64,000 nt of DNA from an uncultured Ruminococcus sp. (GCA_902785355.1 CACZYF010000003.1:60757-124756), one strand, 5' to 3'. Shown: positions 46,900-57,561, counted from the first letter of the stretch. The notes: generated by a model not told the origin, from the sequence alone. Numbers and translations are program-made.

Positions 46900-49800
46900 T
46901 CAGGGCGTCTGCTCTTCCTTAGGCGGCTGTACCGGCAGTGCCATGGAGCTCACCTGATTGAAGCTGCACATACAGCCCCCGTAATAGGTATTCTTCTTGT
47001 AGGTATTATAGAAAACTCTCAGCTTTCCGTTCGCGTCATAGTAGCGGATATACGATCTTGCGTCGAGCTTCTCCGCCTTTTTGGAAGCGGAATCGCCCTC
47101 ATAGGTAACGACAAGCGTATATAATCTGTAATCGGCAAAGTTGCGGTGATCCTTGGCGATTTGTCCGGTACCCTTGGTGCAGTTGACGTTGGTGATATAA
47201 CGGAAATCGGTATCGGCGCCTCTACTTATGCCCGTGGTATCCTTGCCGTTGACGTTTTCTCCCTGATATTGCAGTGTGTACGCGGCGGTATCCTCAATAT
47301 TGTAGTGAGCGATAAACGCATTGATATTGGCTTCGGTACCTACCGCGTAGCCATATTCCACGTTAACTTTACCCTCGGGTGTGATGACCTCCTGAGATGA
47401 AAGCGCGTCAATACTGCTCAGGAGTTCTTCGCTCAGCGAGGTGATGAATCTCAGACCGCCGGGAGTTTCTTCCGTATAGTTTTCATCGTACATCTGAGGA
47501 TCGCGAATCTGAACGCCCGCTAAACCGAAGCCGCGGTAGCCGCTGATGATATTCGTATCCTCGTCAGACTTCGCGACCGTTCCTACCTTGATCCACTTCG
47601 CGTAGAGATGGTAATCGGAGTCTCGCTCGGCAAAACTATCGTTTTCGAAGTTCGACGCTGTGTCGGCAGCGCTGTCGGGTGTATCACATTCGGAATAATC
47701 ATTGTTATGATACCATCCGGCAAAGACGTACTCGTCGCCTGCCCACTCGGGAATATCGTAGAAATGGGTAACCTTCCCTTCGGAAAGATCCATAGGCTCA
47801 TAAATGCGGAAGACCTTTTGGATTTCGTCAGCCGTGCCGCCGGGCTTGTTCTCGTGGAAGATGACCTTATAAGCAGGCTCGTCGACCATCTTGACGTAGT
47901 TGACGGGCTCGCCGTTCACATAGATGATACCCTCGACGTCGATGGTGAACGGGATATCCGCAGCGAGCTTGTAGCCGCTGTTCACGGGGACGGCGGACTC
48001 GTGAAGAATATACTCACCCGGCGCGATATCGAAGTGGCTGACCTCGGTTGAAGAGGTGAACGAGGTATCATCGTATGTAGTCTCGTCGTTTTTAAGCGTC
48101 ATCGGGGTTGCGCCGTCTTCTTTCAGATTGCCCTGCTCATCACAGTTTGTATCGTTTTTCTCGTAGATCTCGAGGGTCGCACCTGCAAGCGGCTCATCCT
48201 TGGCGTTGACCTTCAGAATCTTCGCCTTTACGCCGGTTACAGTATGATAGGTCTTGTTGCTGGCGATGTTAGAATACGGAACGCCGTTGATAGAGGTGAT
48301 CTTCGCCTCGTTGGAGATAGGCGTGCCTTTTTCCAATCCGACCTTGACCGGGATCGTGATCTCTACGGTATCGCCGGGATTGAGCACGTCGACCGTCGCG
48401 GTAAATAGGCGCACATCCTCGTTATTGTCATTCTTGACCGTCTCGATGGAATAAGTAACGCGGGCGGTATTGTCGATCGGAATGGTCGCGCCGTCATTGA
48501 ATTTGACCGTATAATAGTTATTCGGCGAGAGCGCCATGGGGAACTTATCCTCGATCACGATATTTGTCATCGGGAGCTCGGGGTCGGGATTGGTCACGGT
48601 GAGGATATAGTCCATGACGCTGCCGTTAACGACGCTCTCGGGCTTATCCTGTGTGCCGGATGCCGGGAAAGCGGATTTGATGAACTGCGGCTTTGTAAAG
48701 CGGAGCGTGACGCTGGTGAGGGTGTTCATGACAAGATTTTTGCCGATTTCCTGATTGAAGCCCTTCACGACAGCCTCGTTGTAGGTCTCGATCTCGCTCC
48801 TTGATTCGTTGTCGGGGGACAGCATATTGATCGTGAGATCGACACCCTTCTTAACGCCGAGGACAAAGTCCTTTCCGCTGTCGGTCTTGCGGCAGTCAAC
48901 GGCGACCGCGGTGACGCTCGTAATATCAGCGGGAGGAGTCGTTGACCAGATATCCGTTCGTGTAAGATCGAACATCTCCTTGGTGAATTCGTTCTTGGGC
49001 TTTGTCGCGTAATAGACGACAGGAGCGCATTTTCCGTCGTTCGGATCAGCGCTGGACTGGTTTCTGATACTGCTGATATCAACGGATTGGAATTTACCCA
49101 ACCACTGGAAATCGCTGCCGTCGATCTGTCTTTCGATGACGTCATAAATTACGAGCTCCTTCGTCTGGGTCGACGTATTGCCCTCATAAGAGATGTTGTA
49201 AGAATAGCCGGTGTTAAGACCCACGACCTGGTGCTTAGCGATATCCGCGCCCTCGGTCATTACGTTGGAATCCGCGCCGTACTGGTAAACGTTCGGGGTT
49301 TTCAGCGTGGTCGTGCTGTAGTTGTAGGCGGTCTGCTCGTTATCAACGTGATCAAAGAGACGTCTGGTAGCGCTATCGAGATAGTTCTTTGTATTGATCC
49401 TATTCTCCGGCTTGCTCTGATCCTCCGTCGTATCGGTAAAGGCAACATAATTCTTGGGAGTTGTGCCGTTGATATGCAGGTTGTTGATCGTCGTCTTGCA
49501 CTTATAGTAGACGACAAAGCCGGTCGCTGTCATGTCCTCCGGACAGTTGATGTTGATGATCATCATCGTCTGGCCGGAGCCCTCCCAGTTGTCCTTGAAG
49601 GTCACGGAGTAATAGTCAGAGGAGATCTGTCCGGGGAATTCTGTTGCTTTCACGCCGTAGCTGGTAGCGTTAGCGGACGACTTCTGGCTGTTGATCGTAG
49701 TGCTGCCGCGCTTTCTCGCCTGTTCATCCGTACGGCCGCAGACGATGATCTTGCTTCTGTCTACTATAAAGCCGTGCGGCAGAAGATCGTGGAAAATACC

Positions 49801-52800
49801 GGACTTGACGCGCTTGATGTAGCCGAGCTGGTTCTTGCTGTACGCCCAGCCGGTGATCGCGACCGGGAACTCGACCGTAGAGGCTACGGAGTCGGTCACA
49901 AAATACTTTTGGGGATCGGTGATGGTTGTTTCATTCAGGCAGCTCTTCGCCGCGTAAAGCTCGCTCTCGCTCAGCGTCAACTCATAAGCGCTCAGCCATG
50001 CGTCATGATCCGTAGAATCGGCGGTGATGTCAGTCTTGCCCTCACGCTGAACTGTCATCAGGCTCTTGTTTTTAATCAGCGTATGTCTGCCGGCATTGGC
50101 GTGGGTGGAAACGAGAGAATGGATCTTTCTGGTGTTTTTCAGCTTGAGGCCGGTATTGACCTTGATATCCGTGGTGTAGCGGCTCGAGGTATATTCCACC
50201 TTGTAGCCGACGGTATCACCGGGGAGGACTACTCTGGCTTCGTAGCCTTTCTCAAAATCAGAGCCGGACTCCGTGCTGATGCCCATTTCATCATGGGTAA
50301 TGGTTTTCAGCAGCTCAAAATTACTTGAGCCCATCGTTCTGTAATATACCTTGATATCTCCGTAATCATAGAGGTTATCGTTTTCGTAAGGATTTGCCCA
50401 GTCGCCGTTTAGATTAACGGAATCATACTCGGTTACGTTGATATCGAGGTAAGTAAAGTAATAGTCGCCGTCGTCGAGTGTATCCTGATTATTCGCCTTG
50501 ATCCATTTACTGCGGGTATTGGCGCCGGTCGGCTTTTCGGCGGTGACTATGACGTCGCCTCTGTCCTTTACGCCATCTGTGAGAACATAGGTTCGCGGCG
50601 TAACGCTCATTTCTCCCGCATTCGTCCAATTCGGATTATCCTGATTCGTTTTTTCTGTATAGGAAAGGCGGTAAATGAACAGCGCAATGTTATTTGCGTC
50701 GTTGTTAAGGATCAGATCCTGACCTCCATACACATAATGAGCCTCCTGATTATACTCATCAGGAATCGTTTTCGAAAGAGTGCGGACATCTCCGGTAATA
50801 ATCTCACCAACATAAGCGCTGGCAACTCCGGTCGTTCTGAACTGCTGTTCAAAGCCTGATTTCCACTTGACATTCAGGATCGCTTCGTTTTTGACCTCAG
50901 CCCACGTGCCCTGCGCCATGGCTTCGTCACGGCGGTGCTTTGTAACGACCGTAAGGCGGTGAATTTCGTCTTTGGTAAATTCAGATGACCATTTATCCAG
51001 ACCGTTTGAATATACGACAGAGCCGTCGTGGACGGTGTTCTCGGTCCATTTCAGCTGATAAGGCTGATTGCTGTTGAAGTTGCTCGCGTTCAGCGTCCAT
51101 ACGACATAGAAGTACTCGTCAGCGTCGGAGGGTCTCTCTCCCCAACTGTCGCTCCAGCTCAGGGTCGCGCTCGCCTGCTCCTTATATACGGAGGTTTGCA
51201 CGTCCGTATGCAGCTCTACTTTGAGATTTCTCTCTTGGAAGGTGACATATTCATTATTGTCGTTTTTCAGCTCGATCTTGACATTGAATTCCTTGTTGAA
51301 ATATTTTTGGCACACGCCGTTCTCATCGACATAGCCGCCCGGTACCTCCATCGGGTCGACGGTATAGACAGGCTCGAGGACGGTGCTCTTGAACGTGGTC
51401 GCGTTCGTCAAGATATAGTATTCTCCGTTATCGGAGGTTTCTACATCAAAATTCGTGAAGGTGCTCTCGGTCGTCGTCTTATCGGTCGAACCGTCCCAGC
51501 CGGTAAAGAACTTTTTAGGCAGAGTGATTCTTACAGAGCCTGCCGGAAGCTGGTTGTTCTGGTTTTCCAGCGCAAAATCCACCGTCAGGTGAGCCGAGAT
51601 ATTACCGCTTGCCGAGGGATGGAACACAAGGGTGTCGCCGAGGTTAGTGACGTCGTTGCCCGACAGTGTACCCCAGCGGATCATGGAATTGTAGTTATCG
51701 GATGATATGCGGTTATCTACCCAGTTTGCGTAATAGGTCACGTCGCCGGTGATTTGGGTAGCCGTCGTGAGCTTGTCGCCGCCGCCGTTTTTCTCGGTGT
51801 ACCAGCCGTCAAAGGACTTCTTGACAATGGTCGCGCCGCCCGATTGTTCGATATAGTTCGCGCCGGGCAGATAGGTCAGGGTCTTGCCGTCGGCGACGGT
51901 ATAGGTCGTGCTGCCGACCATCTCGCCGTCGGTGGGGTCAAAGGTCACCTTATGACTCTCCGCCGTCCAGTGGGCGGTCAGCGTCAACGTATCGGGAGCG
52001 TTTGAATCCAAACGGCTTTGATAGGTGTATTTATTATTCTGACTGTCATACCAGCCGTCAAAGCGGTAGCCCGCTCTGGTCGGGGCGGGGAGCTCGCCGA
52101 TGATGTTTTGATCGTCTTCGCTTTTACTCTTGTAGACCTTGATGGTCTTGTTCTGTGTAGCGCCGTCGTTATAGTCGAGCGTGATCGTGCAGATCGGGTT
52201 CAGACTCCAGTGCGCCTTGAACACAGAATTTACAGATAAGTTTACCTCTTGGTTATTACTGTTTTTCGTGTCGGTATCGCCGATATACCAGCCGTCAAAG
52301 GTATAATTCTTTCTTTCTACCACCGGCAGGGTGCCGAGGTTATATAAAGAGCTGCTTTGAACGGGATAGTTCGGATTGGCATAATGCGTGCCGTCAGAAT
52401 CCTCGTACTTAATATACGAGCCGCCGTTGGTCTCGAACCTCGGCTGCCAGCCCCAGTGAGCGTGGTAGGTCACGTCGCCGGTGACCTTGGTAGCGGAGGT
52501 GATCTCCGTTCCGCCTTCCGCTTTGGTAAACCAGCCCATAAACGCCTGGTTGCCGTTGACCGGGGTCGGGATCGTGCCGATCGCGTGATCGTAGTCGCAG
52601 ACCTTTACATAGGTGCTCTCATTGTCGATCGTGCCGCCATGCAAGTCAAAGGTAACGTCGGGCTTTTTCTGCCAATAGGCGTGGAGCGTTGTGCTCAGCG
52701 AAACATAGGCGGTCTCGGTGTTGGGATCGGTCTCGTGAGTGACGACCTTTTTGCCGTAACCGTTCGGTAACGTGTACCATCCCATGAAGGTATAGCCGTC

Positions 52801-54942
52801 CTTCATCGGCTCACTGAGGTTTCCGTAAGGTACGTTCTCCTCCTCTTTGAGCTTATAGTATCTGGGTTCGATCGCAGTGCCGCCGTGAGAATCAAAGTTG
52901 ATGATCACGTCGGGTTTAGCCCACATCGCGTAGAGATATACCGTTCCGCCGTCCTCGGCGGTGAGCTTATCGACGGATTCATTCGCCGCGAATTCCACGC
53001 CTCTGCCGTTTTGCTGGGTATTCCAGCCCACTAAAACCTTGTCGGAATCGCTTGAGGTGAAGGTCTTTCCGCTGAGGGGTACGAATTGGGCATACTTTAC
53101 ATTTTGTTTCGTTTCGGTTTGCTCGGGAGTTTCGTTATTGTGCAAAACGATGTTGTAGGTGTTGTCCTCCCAGTGAGCGTAGTAAGACCACGACTCTGCG
53201 GTAACGCCGGTCGCGAGCTGCTGGCTCTCGTCACTCTCTCTGTCGGCATACCAGCCCTTGAATTTATAGCCGTTTCTTGTCGGTGTGGTGATATCGTCGG
53301 CATCATAGTTGAGCGTCATGCCTCTTGCGCCGGTGATCGACTGCTGGTTGGGTGTGCCGCCGTTGGCGTTCAGGGTGATCTTCGATTCCGCTACCCAAGT
53401 GCCCGCGTACTGGGGCTGGAAGTCGCAGAACAAATCGTCCGTCGACAATTTGGTGTTGAGGGGCAATAAATCGGGCATAGCCGTTTTGCCATCCTTCATT
53501 TTTGAAGGATAATCGGCAGGATCCGCAATCTTTATCCACTTGCGGTCTATGGATCTGCTGTTGCCGTATCCCATAGTTCTTTTCGGATCGCTGCCCTGCT
53601 GATTAGCCGGGGGATAATACGGACTGAACGTAAACTCCGACAGCTCATCGCAGCCTTCAAAAATATTGGTCTCAGCTTGTCCGGTATTCACCGTGCTGTT
53701 GAAGGTTCTGTTGTTTTGATAATCCCAAGACGTAAATTTATCCGATACTCCCATACCGCTGAGATTCAGACTTTTCAGCGAGGAACAGCCTGAGAATATC
53801 TCAGCGCCTCTGATATAGATTTCGTTCTTGCTTAGGTCGATCTCTTCCAAGGACGAACAGTTCTTGAACATCATTCTGTGCGTCCAGTTGTCGGCGTTGG
53901 AGTTCGGGATAAAGAGCTTGTCGATATTCTTGATCTCCCTGAGGCTCGTACAGCCGTTAAACATATTCGCATATTCAATACGCGTTTTTTCCGGCGGGAT
54001 CTCAAAGGTGGAAAAATCCACCTCCTCCAAGGATGTACAGTCGGCAAACATATTATTAAAATAGAGGTTGTTATTCTCTAAATCACCATTCGGCTTAAAG
54101 TTTCCGGGATAATCAATACCCGGCTGAAAAGTACCAAAGGTAACGGATTTCAGTGAGGCGTTATTGTAGAACGCGTACTGTAATTCTCTGACGTTTCTCG
54201 GGTTGAAGGAGGTGCAGTCCAACTCCTCAAGCAGCGGACAGCTCGTGATAAAATACTTTATCATTCTGGGCTTGGTAATATCGATATTCGACAAATTGAT
54301 GCTGGTGATATTACTGCCCCTGATAAAGGTTGATACCGTTTGACAACTATCGAATTTAAAGCCCGAAACATTTACGGACTCAAGCGCGGAAGCGTTGATG
54401 CAATTAGTGAAATTCTCAACCTTCGAGGTGTCAAGGCACGAAAGATCGAGACTTGTCATCTTGCTCATTCCGGTAAAGGCGTTGGACATATTTGTACACT
54501 GCGAAGTATCGAGGTTCTCAAGCCCTTGTATCTCCTCCAGCGCCCAAGTATCCCTGAACCAGCCCGAAATACTTGTCGGCTGGATCTTGTCCTTGATTAC
54601 AAAACGCTTTGCGTTACCGGCAAAGGTGTTGCCGGAGCCTGTCGGAAACAGAGTTGCCCACTGAGGTTTATTGCCAAACTGATCATCAGCAAAATTGCTG
54701 AAAGTTTTTAAATACTCCTTGGACGGGTCAGGGGTGTCGCCCTTTTGGAATACGATCTCGATATTCGACCAAACGCTTTGATTATTCGGATTGATCTTGT
54801 ATGCCAAGGCGTAGATATCATTACCCGTTGCGGGCTCCTGCTCCGCCGCATGTACCGTAAAGGGTACAGCGAGACTGAGTATTACCGACAGTATCAATAC
54901 CAGCGATAATACCCTTTTGAAATACTTTCCGGTCGTTTTCAC
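46900..54942 (-). CDS. Giant mosaic surface protein: BspA/DUF285, InlB repeats, pilin-like and Cna_B domains
   Basis: 2,680 residues from a GTG at 54942 just before the signal peptide (KTTGKYFKRVLSLVLILSV); the frame extends 40 codons further up but that part would precede the signal. Residues ~60-470 are DUF285/BspA-type repeats (MFKNCSSLEEIDLS, MFNGCTSLREI). Then InlB-type units (GYKFKGWYAD, GYTFMGWYTL, NYTFDGWYIG, GYRFDGWYDS). The middle (~1100-2150) has large isopeptide/DUF11-like adhesin modules, followed by a Cna_B domain (GATLEIYEKND ... YILHESAVP) and another InlB unit (YVFAGWYHN). The end (~2470-2680; GLRFITSLSEE, YGYAVG, ARSYIRYYDANG) is a GLRF/YG/ARxYV-type module seen in many Clostridial surface proteins. 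No LPXTG. Probably a secreted adhesin. Confidence 0.88.
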   Translation of the reverse strand: MKTTGKYFKRVLSLVLILSVILSLAVPFTVHAAEQEPATGNDIYALAYKINPNNQSVWSNIEIVFQKGDTPDPSKEYLKTFSNFADDQFGNKPQWATLFPTGSGNTFAGNAKRFVIKDKIQPTSISGWFRDTWALEEIQGLENLDTSQCTNMSNAFTGMSKMTSLDLSCLDTSKVENFTNCINASALESVNVSGFKFDSCQTVSTFIRGSNITSINLSNIDITKPRMIKYFITSCPLLEELDCTSFNPRNVRELQYAFYNNASLKSVTFGTFQPGIDYPGNFKPNGDLENNNLYFNNMFADCTSLEEVDFSTFEIPPEKTRIEYANMFNGCTSLREIKNIDKLFIPNSNADNWTHRMMFKNCSSLEEIDLSKNEIYIRGAEIFSGCSSLKSLNLSGMGVSDKFTSWDYQNNRTFNSTVNTGQAETNIFEGCDELSEFTFSPYYPPANQQGSDPKRTMGYGNSRSIDRKWIKIADPADYPSKMKDGKTAMPDLLPLNTKLSTDDLFCDFQPQYAGTWVAESKITLNANGGTPNQQSITGARGMTLNYDADDITTPTRNGYKFKGWYADRESDESQQLATGVTAESWSYYAHWEDNTYNIVLHNNETPEQTETKQNVKYAQFVPLSGKTFTSSDSDKVLVGWNTQQNGRGVEFAANESVDKLTAEDGGTVYLYAMWAKPDVIINFDSHGGTAIEPRYYKLKEEENVPYGNLSEPMKDGYTFMGWYTLPNGYGKKVVTHETDPNTETAYVSLSTTLHAYWQKKPDVTFDLHGGTIDNESTYVKVCDYDHAIGTIPTPVNGNQAFMGWFTKAEGGTEITSATKVTGDVTYHAHWGWQPRFETNGGSYIKYEDSDGTHYANPNYPVQSSSLYNLGTLPVVERKNYTFDGWYIGDTDTKNSNNQEVNLSVNSVFKAHWSLNPICTITLDYNDGATQNKTIKVYKSKSEDDQNIIGELPAPTRAGYRFDGWYDSQNNKYTYQSRLDSNAPDTLTLTAHWTAESHKVTFDPTDGEMVGSTTYTVADGKTLTYLPGANYIEQSGGATIVKKSFDGWYTEKNGGGDKLTTATQITGDVTYYANWVDNRISSDNYNSMIRWGTLSGNDVTNLGDTLVFHPSASGNISAHLTVDFALENQNNQLPAGSVRITLPKKFFTGWDGSTDKTTTESTFTNFDVETSDNGEYYILTNATTFKSTVLEPVYTVDPMEVPGGYVDENGVCQKYFNKEFNVKIELKNDNNEYVTFQERNLKVELHTDVQTSVYKEQASATLSWSDSWGERPSDADEYFYVVWTLNASNFNSNQPYQLKWTENTVHDGSVVYSNGLDKWSSEFTKDEIHRLTVVTKHRRDEAMAQGTWAEVKNEAILNVKWKSGFEQQFRTTGVASAYVGEIITGDVRTLSKTIPDEYNQEAHYVYGGQDLILNNDANNIALFIYRLSYTEKTNQDNPNWTNAGEMSVTPRTYVLTDGVKDRGDVIVTAEKPTGANTRSKWIKANNQDTLDDGDYYFTYLDINVTEYDSVNLNGDWANPYENDNLYDYGDIKVYYRTMGSSNFELLKTITHDEMGISTESGSDFEKGYEARVVLPGDTVGYKVEYTSSRYTTDIKVNTGLKLKNTRKIHSLVSTHANAGRHTLIKNKSLMTVQREGKTDITADSTDHDAWLSAYELTLSESELYAAKSCLNETTITDPQKYFVTDSVASTVEFPVAITGWAYSKNQLGYIKRVKSGIFHDLLPHGFIVDRSKIIVCGRTDEQARKRGSTTINSQKSSANATSYGVKATEFPGQISSDYYSVTFKDNWEGSGQTMMIININCPEDMTATGFVVYYKCKTTINNLHINGTTPKNYVAFTDTTEDQSKPENRINTKNYLDSATRRLFDHVDNEQTAYNYSTTTLKTPNVYQYGADSNVMTEGADIAKHQVVGLNTGYSYNISYEGNTSTQTKELVIYDVIERQIDGSDFQWLGKFQSVDISSIRNQSSADPNDGKCAPVVYYATKPKNEFTKEMFDLTRTDIWSTTPPADITSVTAVAVDCRKTDSGKDFVLGVKKGVDLTINMLSPDNESRSEIETYNEAVVKGFNQEIGKNLVMNTLTSVTLRFTKPQFIKSAFPASGTQDKPESVVNGSVMDYILTVTNPDPELPMTNIVIEDKFPMALSPNNYYTVKFNDGATIPIDNTARVTYSIETVKNDNNEDVRLFTATVDVLNPGDTVEITIPVKVGLEKGTPISNEAKITSINGVPYSNIASNKTYHTVTGVKAKILKVNAKDEPLAGATLEIYEKNDTNCDEQGNLKEDGATPMTLKNDETTYDDTSFTSSTEVSHFDIAPGEYILHESAVPVNSGYKLAADIPFTIDVEGIIYVNGEPVNYVKMVDEPAYKVIFHENKPGGTADEIQKVFRIYEPMDLSEGKVTHFYDIPEWAGDEYVFAGWYHNNDYSECDTPDSAADTASNFENDSFAERDSDYHLYAKWIKVGTVAKSDEDTNIISGYRGFGLAGVQIRDPQMYDENYTEETPGGLRFITSLSEELLSSIDALSSQEVITPEGKVNVEYGYAVGTEANINAFIAHYNIEDTAAYTLQYQGENVNGKDTTGISRGADTDFRYITNVNCTKGTGQIAKDHRNFADYRLYTLVVTYEGDSASKKAEKLDARSYIRYYDANGKLRVFYNTYKKNTYYGGCMCSFNQVSSMALPVQPPKEEQTP

Positions 54943-55069
54943 TTTTACCACACCTATCACCCACTGCATAATTATAGATATTATCATTATACAGAAAATC
55001 CGCGTCCGATACAATCGACCGATATGCCAAATATCTTGCAGATTTTTAGTGATTTCATACAAAGAAAGA

Positions 55070-55092
55070 GCGCTCTCAATGAAAGAGAGCGC
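55070..55092 (-). terminator. Terminator of the 544-aa protein gene
   Basis: GCGCTCTC / GAGAGCGC stem with a 7-nt loop and, on the minus strand, TTTCTTTG after it. Confidence 0.8.
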
Positions 55093-55138
55093 CCATTGAT
55101 GTCAATCGTTTCAATTATTATGCTTTTATGTCGGACAA

Positions 55139-56773
55139 TCAGGTGTACCAGTCGGGTTTGTCGCTTGGAGGATCGATTTTAAAGAAGATGATATATCCTT
55201 TTGTTGTATTGCTGCCCTTATCTTCAAATCCGTCAGCGCAGTCATAATTGTAATCACCGATGATCGTTGCATTGGTGTTTTTTGCGCCGGAACTGATACA
55301 GATCGCGGAGCCTGTTGTGGCGTATATGGTGCCGCGGTTATGGTATATTTTTGCATTCTCAGCGTTGTCCGGGACATAAATCGCGTGGCAGCCTCCTTTT
55401 ACGAAAGTATAGGTCAGTGTAAAATCAGAGTTGCTTGAAACCGAGAAGGTGTTGAGGTCGGACTTAGCGGTAGAGTCAAATGTGCTTCCGTTCGAGTTAT
55501 CTCTGCCGAGATTCAATTCTACCTTTCTGCGCTCGGGGACCTCAAAACCGCCGCTTGAATTAATGCCCTTTACGTTATCGTCAAGCTTGTAGCCTTTTTT
55601 TGCGTCAGCTTTTACGGTTATAAATCTTCCGTTGGAGTCGATTGTAAAATCACACATCGAGTCAATACCCTGCGACCAAGCATCGATAAAGCTTCTGCAG
55701 CCCTTTTCTGCAGTGTATTTATTCAGATTTTTGGTTTTAAGTGTGTAGGGAGCAACGTCGAGAATCTTGTTATTGTTATCCTCGATAACTTTTGTAAAAA
55801 CAGCGTCCATAGCGCGGAGGCTTTGGAGCATTTCGGAAGCTGTATTCTCATACTTTGTATAAGGCGCTTCATCCGCATTTACTGAAATGATGTTATTGTC
55901 GATTTCATATTCCTTTACTTTTTTTGCCATATTGTTCAGTACATTGATTGCAAAAAAGTCAAGGATGGCGTGCTCCTCCATAGAGGTTATCTCAGCGTTG
56001 ATACCCTTGATAACCTTGTGGTAATCGGGTGTATTTGTATAGCTGTGCTCGTTTTTGTCGGCGGCAATAACCCTGTCAAGCAGGTAGGATGTAAGCTGCT
56101 GATAGCCATTTTCGTGATTGCTGGCGCTGCGCTCGCCCTTAAGGAAGCTGAGCATCGCGTCAAAATCGGCCTGCAGATTGCTTACGCTGCAAACGGGGTC
56201 GTTGATGATTTCCTTGTAAGCTTTGTATGTGGTGTTGTTGAGCTTACCCATCCCATCGCAGGTGAAATTATCCTTGTGCTGAGAGATACGCTTTAGAACA
56301 TTAGCGTAATCCTCGGCTATTTTGTCGGTTTGCTTTCTGAATTCCATCGTGCTGATGTTAGAATCAATCATTTGAAGCTGACGCATCTCTTCGCTGTGAT
56401 ACTTATTCGCTTTTTCCGAAAGGGTCTGAACCTCGGCGAGAACCTCGTTGACCTTAGCCTTGATTTCAGCCGCCTGCTTATCGATGTCATCAATAACATC
56501 CTGATTTGAAGGATCGTCCTCCGAACCGAAAATAAGGTTAAATACGGGACCGATTGCCATATTTGCAAGCTTCATACCTGTTGCGTTAAGTAATGTTTTG
56601 CCGATGTACCCGAAGGCGGTCTTTGCCATACTACCCGCTATGTTCTCGGAAACCGGAGCCCCTGTTACTACGTTAGCCGAAGCCGGTGTAATTGCGACTG
56701 AGCATACTGAAAAAGCTGTGATTACGGATAAGGATGTAGCGATAATTCTTGTTTTGATACCATTCTTTTTCAT
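55139..56773 (-). CDS. Secreted helical protein of unknown function
   Basis: 544 residues; GGGGG precedes the ATG. Signal peptide MKKNGIKTRIIATSLSVITA.. cleaved near ASA-NV. A Gly/Ala-rich hydrophobic segment (~48-85; GYIGKTLLNATGMKLANMAIG, read as two shorter parts) is followed by a long heptad-rich helix (IDDIDKQAAEIKAKV.., ~95-145) and more helices to ~340; the C-terminal ~190 residues look beta-rich and asymmetrical. The order hydrophobic hairpin, long helix, beta domain is reminiscent of alpha-helical pore-forming or delta-endotoxin-like proteins, but I recognise no family motif. It is divergent from a TetR gene with paired repeats between, suggesting control by it. Confidence 0.8.
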   Translation of the reverse strand: MKKNGIKTRIIATSLSVITAFSVCSVAITPASANVVTGAPVSENIAGSMAKTAFGYIGKTLLNATGMKLANMAIGPVFNLIFGSEDDPSNQDVIDDIDKQAAEIKAKVNEVLAEVQTLSEKANKYHSEEMRQLQMIDSNISTMEFRKQTDKIAEDYANVLKRISQHKDNFTCDGMGKLNNTTYKAYKEIINDPVCSVSNLQADFDAMLSFLKGERSASNHENGYQQLTSYLLDRVIAADKNEHSYTNTPDYHKVIKGINAEITSMEEHAILDFFAINVLNNMAKKVKEYEIDNNIISVNADEAPYTKYENTASEMLQSLRAMDAVFTKVIEDNNNKILDVAPYTLKTKNLNKYTAEKGCRSFIDAWSQGIDSMCDFTIDSNGRFITVKADAKKGYKLDDNVKGINSSGGFEVPERRKVELNLGRDNSNGSTFDSTAKSDLNTFSVSSNSDFTLTYTFVKGGCHAIYVPDNAENAKIYHNRGTIYATTGSAICISSGAKNTNATIIGDYNYDCADGFEDKGSNTTKGYIIFFKIDPPSDKPDWYT

Positions 56774-56854
56774 AGTTAACGCCCCCTAGAAATCATTACA
56801 CTTATAGTATATTATTTTTTTCAAAGTAAACAATATTCAATCAAGTCGCGATTT

Positions 56855-56951
56855 GTAGCCTAATTTACACATTTACAGGCAGACGTAGCATAATTTACAG
56901 AAATGAATAAATTGTAGTCAACTTGATAATTGCAACAGTTAATGCTATAAT
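56855..56951 (+). promoter_or_regulatory. TetR promoter with paired direct repeats
   Basis: GTAGCCTAATTTACA (56855-56869) and GTAGCATAATTTACA (56885-56899) are direct repeats set 30 nt apart, about three helical turns, with a partial third ATTTACA between. Downstream is a good plus-strand promoter: TTGATA (56923-56928), 17 nt, TATAAT (56946-56951). The repeats lie between the divergent promoters and are candidate operators for the TetR protein. Confidence 0.65.
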
Positions 56952-56982
56952 CTAATCGGTTACAGAAGGGAGAGTTGATTTA

Positions 56983-57561
56983 ATGGCTGTAAAAAGACCC
57001 GACCGCAGAACTATGAAAACTAAGAACGCCATCTTTACGGCGCTTGCGGAGCTTATGACCGAAAAAGAAATCCGCCATATTACCGTTCAGGATATCTCGG
57101 ACAAGGCAGATATTCACCGCGTCACCTTCTATAAGCATTTTCTGGATATTTATGATGTTTATGAGCAGCTGACAAAAATCATTTTAAGCGAAGTAGGCGT
57201 CCTGTTGACTCAGCACGATGAAAAACCGCCCGCGACGTTTTATTATGATATATTAAACTATGTGTCGGAACATACCGTTTATTTCAAAATGATATTCAGC
57301 CCTCACAACACAAGCCGTCTTTATCAAAACTTGCTCAAATTGTTTATCGGATATGAGGCCTTGTTTTTATCGGAACAGCTTGGACCCGATTATCCCGAAA
57401 GTGTTTTAACCTGCGTCATTCGCTATCATGTGAACGGCTGTTTTGCCGTGATAGCCGATTGGGTTACGACCGATCTTGAATACCCGCAGGAATATATCGT
57501 TAAAACGCTGTCCGAGCTTGACAAAAGTATCCATGCGTATTTGAGAAGTCAGCAAACATAA
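56983..57561 (+). CDS. TetR-family transcription regulator
   Basis: 192 residues, AAGGGAG upstream. N-terminal helix-turn-helix (ITVQDISDKADIHRVTFYKHF) as in TetR/AcrR proteins; the C-terminal helical domain should bind a ligand and dimerise and resembles the DhaS/TetR_C_7-8 kind. It is divergent from the 544-aa secreted protein gene and probably regulates it and itself through the shared 209-nt gap. Confidence 0.93.
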   Translation: MAVKRPDRRTMKTKNAIFTALAELMTEKEIRHITVQDISDKADIHRVTFYKHFLDIYDVYEQLTKIILSEVGVLLTQHDEKPPATFYYDILNYVSEHTVYFKMIFSPHNTSRLYQNLLKLFIGYEALFLSEQLGPDYPESVLTCVIRYHVNGCFAVIADWVTTDLEYPQEYIVKTLSELDKSIHAYLRSQQT

